Positions 6,683 to 10,347 of a stretch of 10,347 bases of DNA are shown in pieces (positions within the stretch are counted from its first letter, which is position 1; every line of letters starts with the position of its first letter). The stretch lies in assembly GCA_011682595.1 (NCBI GenBank), contig JAACEH010000050.1, forward strand, positions 1 to 10,347, in the 5' to 3' direction. The position numbers were made by a program, and so were the translations under genes. This DNA is from Anaerolineaceae bacterium (lineage in GTDB: Bacteria > Planctomycetota > Phycisphaerae > FEN-1346 > JAACEH01). The notes beneath the pieces are model-generated. The model was not told the DNA's origin and made no database searches. It worked only from the letters and a program-made list of their open reading frames with translations.

Positions 6683-8029
6683 CTATTCCCCGTAGCTCCC
6701 CGAAAGGTATTCCAGTTTTCGGGGAAAAATCATTCCTGCAGGCGGATCACCCAACTGGCTGTGATCGATAGTGATGTTGGAGTTGCCCGACATCATGAAC
6801 TCAGTATCGTGATAGTTGAGCAGGCTGCCCTTGATGGTGCCGCCGGCATTGCCGGTGAACTTCATCTGGCTGGCGGCGATCGAACCATTAATGGTCGAAA
6901 AGTTGCCCGTGAATGTCAGCTCGTATCCCGGCACGAGTATGAACGAACCTGTCAGGTCGCGTAACCCGTCGAACTGGGCGCCCGCCGGCAGGGCCTCGAC
7001 GCCGTTGGTCGACGTGTTGCCCGTGAAGCGAACGTAGTGGTTGTTCAGATCGAGAGCGCCGTCCGGTTCCTCGGCCACTACGGTCCCGATCAGGTTCAGG
7101 TTGCCCGTGAAGGTGACGCGGTTCGGAGACTCGATGTAGACCACGCCACGAATCGTGACGTTGCCGCTGAAGGTCGGGTTCGTATCGGCCTCGATCCGGA
7201 TGTTCTCAAAGTACTTGTTGCCCGTGGTGGACGTGCTTGAATCGACGATGTTGGTCGCGTAGGACTCAAACGGCGTAACGTCCAGTTCGGGGAATGCCGG
7301 CTCGTCGACACCGATCTTGATCTCGCCGCCAATATCCGAGTTGCCGATCAGTCGCACGTTGCCGGCCGGATTCGTGATCGACACGTCGCCCGAGATGTCG
7401 ATGTTACCGACCATATCGATCGCGGTGGTGTGGGTCTGGGTGGTCGACAGCACGGAACCTTCAGCCGAATCGTTGGCCCCCTCGATGCTCGTATTGCCGG
7501 TCATCTTGACGCGACTCCTGGAGGCCACGCCGAAGTTGGCCAGCAGTGACATGTCGCGCTGGGCCAGGAAGTCCAGCATGAGCCTCTGGCGGCAATTGCC
7601 CGAGGTGCCGAGACTCCACACCCGGTACTGATCATCGGAACTGGCATAGATTTGCAGGTCCAGTTGGGCCACGCCTTCAGGAAAGTTGAAGGTGATGATC
7701 GGCAGTTGCAGGCTGTTGCCCGATACGCCGGCCGGCTGACCGGCGAAGATGTTATCCTGAAACTGGTCGTTCAGCCCGTCGGCCAGGGCCTGGAGCGTTT
7801 CGTCGGCTGTTTCGGTGTCCTGTACGCTGATGTCCGGCAGTAAGTTCTGCACCAGGTTCAGCCCCGTCTCAGCGGCCAGGTGGGCCCGCCGGCTTTGCAG
7901 GTAGCGCTTCGATGCCTCCAGGTCCGCACTGGTTGCAGAAAGGTAGCCGACGGCCAATGCGCCAAAGATGGCCATGAAAATCAGCGCCATCAACAGGGCC
8001 GATCCACTGGCTGCTTTCTGTTTGGTCAT
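6683..8029 (-). CDS. PilX-like pilus protein with predicted beta-helical passenger, acidic paralog
   Basis: 448 aa, the same length and layout as the next gene downstream: short polar start MTKQKAASG, hydrophobic helix SALLMALIFMAIFGALAVGY, then LQSRRAHLAAETGLNL. As in the paralog, position +5 after the likely Gly9 cleavage site is not Glu, which is common for GspK/PilX-type components. Nine G-N turns occur at Gly178, 208, 228/229, 289, 309, 337, 374, 393 and 415 (MTGN, MVGN, LIGN, FSGN, FTGN four times, MSGN), each ending a short hydrophobic strand; this suggests stacked coils. The passenger is acidic: 15 Lys/Arg against 32 Asp/Glu by hand count. ATG 8029 overlaps the previous stop in a TAATG and has GAGAGG about 6 nt upstream, so translation is probably coupled. 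It is probably an envelope or pilus-tip component; adhesin and pilus-initiation roles are both possible. Confidence 0.8.
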   Translation of the reverse strand: MTKQKAASGSALLMALIFMAIFGALAVGYLSATSADLEASKRYLQSRRAHLAAETGLNLVQNLLPDISVQDTETADETLQALADGLNDQFQDNIFAGQPAGVSGNSLQLPIITFNFPEGVAQLDLQIYASSDDQYRVWSLGTSGNCRQRLMLDFLAQRDMSLLANFGVASRSRVKMTGNTSIEGANDSAEGSVLSTTQTHTTAIDMVGNIDISGDVSITNPAGNVRLIGNSDIGGEIKIGVDEPAFPELDVTPFESYATNIVDSSTSTTGNKYFENIRIEADTNPTFSGNVTIRGVVYIESPNRVTFTGNLNLIGTVVAEEPDGALDLNNHYVRFTGNTSTNGVEALPAGAQFDGLRDLTGSFILVPGYELTFTGNFSTINGSIAASQMKFTGNAGGTIKGSLLNYHDTEFMMSGNSNITIDHSQLGDPPAGMIFPRKLEYLSGSYGE

Positions 8030-8730
8030 TACATGCCTCTCTTCCTGCGGCCACCAACGAAGGTCGTCGTGTCGGGGCTTCTTCCCCTTCTTCCGGGACT
8101 TCTTCTTATTGTCGTCGTCATCATCATATCGTCGTCATCATCGTCATCGTCATCGTCCACATCATCGCCGTCTTCATCATCATCGCCATCCTTAGCCGAC
8201 AAGCCGCTGGGCAGTGGCATCCGCAGCCAGGACAATTGGCACACTTCGCCGCCCTGGTAAGTGATCGACACCGAGATTCGGTAGACGTCGGACGCACCGT
8301 CGGCGACGACCTGGTTGAAGTCGGTGGCCGAGACCGAGACAACGGTCACCTGCTGGGCGTAGTTGGCCCGGTCGGCCAGGACGAAGCCGTCGCTGGTCAA
8401 AGGCGGCGAAATAACCAGCCCATCCAGATCGTCCAGATCGTCGAAGTCCGGCGCCGACTCGCCGGCCTCCAGGCCCCAGTTTGTCGGCTGCTCAGGGTCC
8501 GACAGCGGCAGCGTCAACACCATCTCATGAATCTCTTCAGCCAGGCCGGCGGCGATGGTCGTGTGGCGACTCTGTTCGAGCATTCGCAACCCCACCGTGA
8601 AGGCCTCCAGCAGCACAGTAAAGACGATACCGACTATAGCCACTGCGACAAGCACCTCGACCAGGGTGAATCCTGCCGAGCGGCGACTGGCGGTGCGTCG
8701 ATCGGTTGTGCTCAGCTTGCCCTTTTTCAT
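8029..8730 (-). CDS. PilV/GspI-like minor prepilin with poly-Asp C-terminal tail
   Basis: A 233-aa type IV prepilin. Leader MKKGKLSTTDRRTASRRSAG is basic; cleavage after Gly20 gives mature FTLVEVLVAVAIVGIVFTVL with Glu25 at the conserved fifth position. LRMLEQSRHTTIAAGLAEEI is typical of GspI/PilV. A beta-rich head follows, ending in VYRISVSITYQGGEVCQLSWL at about residue 173. An acidic insert PDFDDLDDLDG comes from a 9-bp tandem repeat (8424-8441). After about residue 179 the protein becomes low-complexity: a run of Asp encoded by GAT/GAC repeats, then Met/Thr and an Arg-rich end using five AGA codons, unlike the rest of the gene. ATG 8730 overlaps the preceding stop by ATGA, and its own stop overlaps the next start by TAATG. 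The tail may be a frame-altered version of an Asp/Lys tail. Confidence 0.85.
   Translation of the reverse strand: MKKGKLSTTDRRTASRRSAGFTLVEVLVAVAIVGIVFTVLLEAFTVGLRMLEQSRHTTIAAGLAEEIHEMVLTLPLSDPEQPTNWGLEAGESAPDFDDLDDLDGLVISPPLTSDGFVLADRANYAQQVTVVSVSATDFNQVVADGASDVYRISVSITYQGGEVCQLSWLRMPLPSGLSAKDGDDDEDGDDVDDDDDDDDDDMMMTTTIRRSPGRRGRSPDTTTFVGGRRKRGM
8111..8190 (-). repeat. GAY trinucleotide tract in the prepilin gene
   Basis: About 80 nt of GAT/GAC triplets with a few GGC, GAA and GTG interruptions encode the Asp run. Near 8126-8129 the triplet phase is broken (CATCATATCGTC on the plus strand), after which the same reading frame gives ATG/ACG codons instead of GAT/GAC. Such tracts are prone to slippage. 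Confidence 0.85.
8424..8441 (-). repeat. 9-bp direct tandem repeat, two copies
   Basis: CCAGATCGT occurs twice in a row (plus-strand reading) and encodes two Asp-Asp-Leu units within the prepilin head domain. Confidence 0.8.
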
Positions 8731-9902
8731 TGAACAACCCTCGACAGCTTGAAAATCGGCAGCATTATGCTGCTGGCGATGAATCCGACAACGCCGCCCA
8801 TGGCCACGATCATGATGGGCTCGATTACGGCGGTACAGGTCTTGATCACGGATTTCAACTCTCGGTCATAGAACTCCGAGATGTCGGCCAGGACGGAGCC
8901 CAGGCTCCCGGACTCCTCGCCCGCGGAGATCATTTGCGTCACGCCGCGCGGCATCAGGGTCGAACGAAGCAGAGTCTGGCTGATGGTCTTGCCCTGCTGA
9001 ACGGACTCCCGCACCTGTAGCCACAGGTCGCGGTAGTGGATGTTGCCGGTGACCTTGCTGGTAATAGTAATTGTCTCCAGCACGGGCACGCCGGCGTTGA
9101 CCAGTTCGCCCATGGTCTTCAGCCCCCGCGACAGGTAGAGGCAGTGAAACAGTTTCTTGAAAATCGGGAGTTTCAGCTTCAGCGTATCGAAGAAATATTT
9201 TCCGGTGTCGGTCCTCTTGAACAGCACAATGCCGACCACCAGGCCGGCAGCCCCCAGAACGAAGAGGTACCAGTATGTGATCATCGTCGAACTCAGTGCC
9301 AGCAGCACTTTGGTCGGCAAGGGCAGCAAGGCCTCCTTGCCCTGGAAAAGGATGACGAACTTGGGCAGGACAAAGGTCAGCATGAAGACGGTCGTCATCA
9401 AGGCCATGGCCCCGATGATGGCCGGGTACATCATGGCCGCCTTGACCTGGCTCCGTGTATCCAACTGTTGCGAAAGATAGTCGGCGATGCGGGACAGGAT
9501 GTGGCTGAAGCTGCCCGAGAGTTCGCTGGCCTGGATCATGTATACATACAGCGGACTGAACACCTTCGGGTGGGCGGCCACCGCCTCGGAGAACGGCTTG
9601 CCGCTCTCGACATCGTCGTGAAGCTGGTTGAGCAACTTGGCCAGCTTGATGTTGCTGGTCTGGACGGCCATGCTCTCGAGGGCCTGCGTGATGCTGATGC
9701 CCGCTTTAACCATCACGCTCAGCTGGCGAGTAATAGTCAGGACGTCGCGCTGGCTGACCCGGACGCCGAACTGAGCGGTCAGGATCGATTTTCTGGGCGC
9801 CGTGTGGCTGACGGGCTGGAATCCAGGCCGGACAGCGGTGTCAGCGGCGAAGCCCTCCGCGGCCTGCGGACCTGCATAATCGGTCGTTGAACTGGTTATC
9901 AT
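8727..9902 (-). CDS. pilC: PilC/GspF inner-membrane platform protein
   Basis: The polytopic platform protein of the pilus machine, which couples the cytoplasmic ATPases to pilin insertion or removal. Numbered from ATG 9920, two T2SF domains are visible, about 60-186 (LTITRQLSVMVKAGISITQA, KPFSEAVAAHPKVFSPLY, ELSGSF) and about 262-389 (LSRGLKTMGELVNAGVPVLE, GEESGSLGSVL). Membrane helices lie near 166-190, 205-234 and 361-390. PAIIGAMALMTTVFMLTFVLPKF is the classic first helix pair. There are two start candidates: ATG 9920 overlaps the preceding stop by ATGA but has no ribosome site, whereas ATG 9902 has AGGAGAG at 9909-9915 with a 6-nt spacer. I prefer 9902, six residues shorter and giving 391 aa. 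The N-terminal 40 residues are low in homology. It sits between the PilT-type ATPase and the pilin genes, the usual order. Confidence 0.93.
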   Translation of the reverse strand: MITSSTTDYAGPQAAEGFAADTAVRPGFQPVSHTAPRKSILTAQFGVRVSQRDVLTITRQLSVMVKAGISITQALESMAVQTSNIKLAKLLNQLHDDVESGKPFSEAVAAHPKVFSPLYVYMIQASELSGSFSHILSRIADYLSQQLDTRSQVKAAMMYPAIIGAMALMTTVFMLTFVLPKFVILFQGKEALLPLPTKVLLALSSTMITYWYLFVLGAAGLVVGIVLFKRTDTGKYFFDTLKLKLPIFKKLFHCLYLSRGLKTMGELVNAGVPVLETITITSKVTGNIHYRDLWLQVRESVQQGKTISQTLLRSTLMPRGVTQMISAGEESGSLGSVLADISEFYDRELKSVIKTCTAVIEPIMIVAMGGVVGFIASSIMLPIFKLSRVVQ

Positions 9903-9908
9903 GTCGGT

Positions 9909-9915
9909 CTCTCCT
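9909..9915 (-). promoter_or_regulatory. Ribosome binding site supporting the inner pilC start
   Basis: AGGAGAG on the minus strand, 6 nt before ATG 9902, favours that start over ATG 9920. Confidence 0.65.
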
Positions 9916-9916
9916 G

Positions 9917-10347
9917 TCATTGCAGCGCTGCTGCCAAGCGGTCCGGATTGGCCGCCTGGGCCAACGCCGACTCACGGCTTATATAGCCCTTTGTGTATAG
10001 GTCCTTGATCGCTCCGTCGAGCGACTGCATGCCCAGTTTGCGGTTGGTGGTGATGATGTTGGGAATCTCGAACAGCCGCATTTCCCTGATGCAGTTCCGC
10101 ACGGCGGGGGTCACCAGCAGCACCTCCGCCGCGGGCACCATGCCCGGCTGATCGATTCGCGGGAACAGTGTCTGGCTGACCACGCCGCGCAGCGTGTTGG
10201 CCAACTGTGAACGAATCTGTCCCTGCTGCTGAGACGGAAAAAAGTCGATGATTCGCTCGATGGTGCCGGCCGCGTCGATGGTGTGCAGCGTCGAGAGAAC
10301 GTAGTGCCCGATCTCGGCAGCCGTGACCGCGGCGCTGACCGTCTCGA
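9917..10347 (-). CDS. pilT: PilT-type pilus retraction ATPase (C-terminal part; start lies beyond the window)
   Basis: A secretion-type AAA ATPase that powers pilus disassembly. The window holds the last 142 residues, and the frame remains open to the edge (ETVSAAVTAAEIGHYVLSTL). Visible landmarks are LSTLHTIDAAGTIERIIDFF, the family's His-box region; QIRSQLANTLRGVVSQTLFP; EVLLVTPAVRNCIREMRLFE, which contains an AIRNLIRE-like element diagnostic of PilT rather than PilB or GspE; and KLGMQSLDGAIKDLYTKGYIS, the usual PilT ending. The Walker A and B motifs are outside the window. The stop TGA at 9917-9919 overlaps the first possible pilC start by ATGA. The presence of a PilT type argues that this is a retractile type IV pilus system rather than a type II secretion system. 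Confidence 0.93.
   Translation of the reverse strand, partial: ETVSAAVTAAEIGHYVLSTLHTIDAAGTIERIIDFFPSQQQGQIRSQLANTLRGVVSQTLFPRIDQPGMVPAAEVLLVTPAVRNCIREMRLFEIPNIITTNRKLGMQSLDGAIKDLYTKGYISRESALAQAANPDRLAAALQ

Noticed and set aside
5096..6964. 622-codon open frame on the plus strand
   Set aside because: It is antisense to the basic PilX-like gene and part of its neighbours, has no domain-like sequence, and arises from the GC-rich third-position pattern of the real minus-strand genes.
8111..8190. CRISPR-like or minisatellite array
   Set aside because: It is a simple GAY triplet run inside a coding gene, with no spacers or palindromic repeats.
9036..9890. 284-codon plus-strand open frame
   Set aside because: It is antisense to pilC, has no recognisable motif and no ribosome site.

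Overview
The window is about 60% GC by eye and densely coded. It probably comes from the chromosome of a Gram-negative-type bacterium. A planctomycete (Phycisphaerae-like) is my guess from overall protein character and the pilus-locus style, but this is an inference and no rRNA marker is present.

Left half, plus strand (1-3715), a housekeeping run: the 3' part of a class I mannose-6-phosphate isomerase gene; an RsuA/RluB-family pseudouridine synthase 7 nt later; thiC (HMP-phosphate synthase), broken by a frameshift near 2103; and a membrane-anchored TlpA/ResA-like thioredoxin. Two of these four genes carry small internal lesions: a missing block in the pseudouridine synthase at about 1285/1286, and the thiC frameshift. 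These are either real decay or assembly errors. The thioredoxin gene converges on a minus-strand TlyA-like FtsJ-fold methyltransferase (3745-4410) that lacks the usual S4 domain.

The 279 nt between the methyltransferase and the pilus genes hold a plus-strand scrap (4606-4689) that reads as the helix region of a YbgC-type hotdog acyl-CoA thioesterase. It ends exactly where the last pilus gene ends.

Right half, minus strand (10347 down to 4690), a type IV pilus operon in transcription order: PilT-type ATPase (partial), PilC/GspF platform protein, a PilV/GspI-like prepilin with an Asp-run tail, two tandem PilX-like proteins with predicted beta-helical passengers, and a PilW/GspJ-like prepilin. 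Neighbouring genes overlap (ATGA, ATGA, TAATG, 11 nt), except for a 36-nt gap between the two PilX-like genes, so translation is probably coupled.

The most striking signal is the PilX-like pair. Both are 448 residues and align without a single gap at about 55% identity (hand count), yet their passengers have opposite charge: about +21 in the downstream copy and about -17 in the upstream copy. Five of nine G-N turn motifs in the acidic copy are G-K or G-R in the basic copy. This suggests a specialised, charge-complementary minor-pilin complex.
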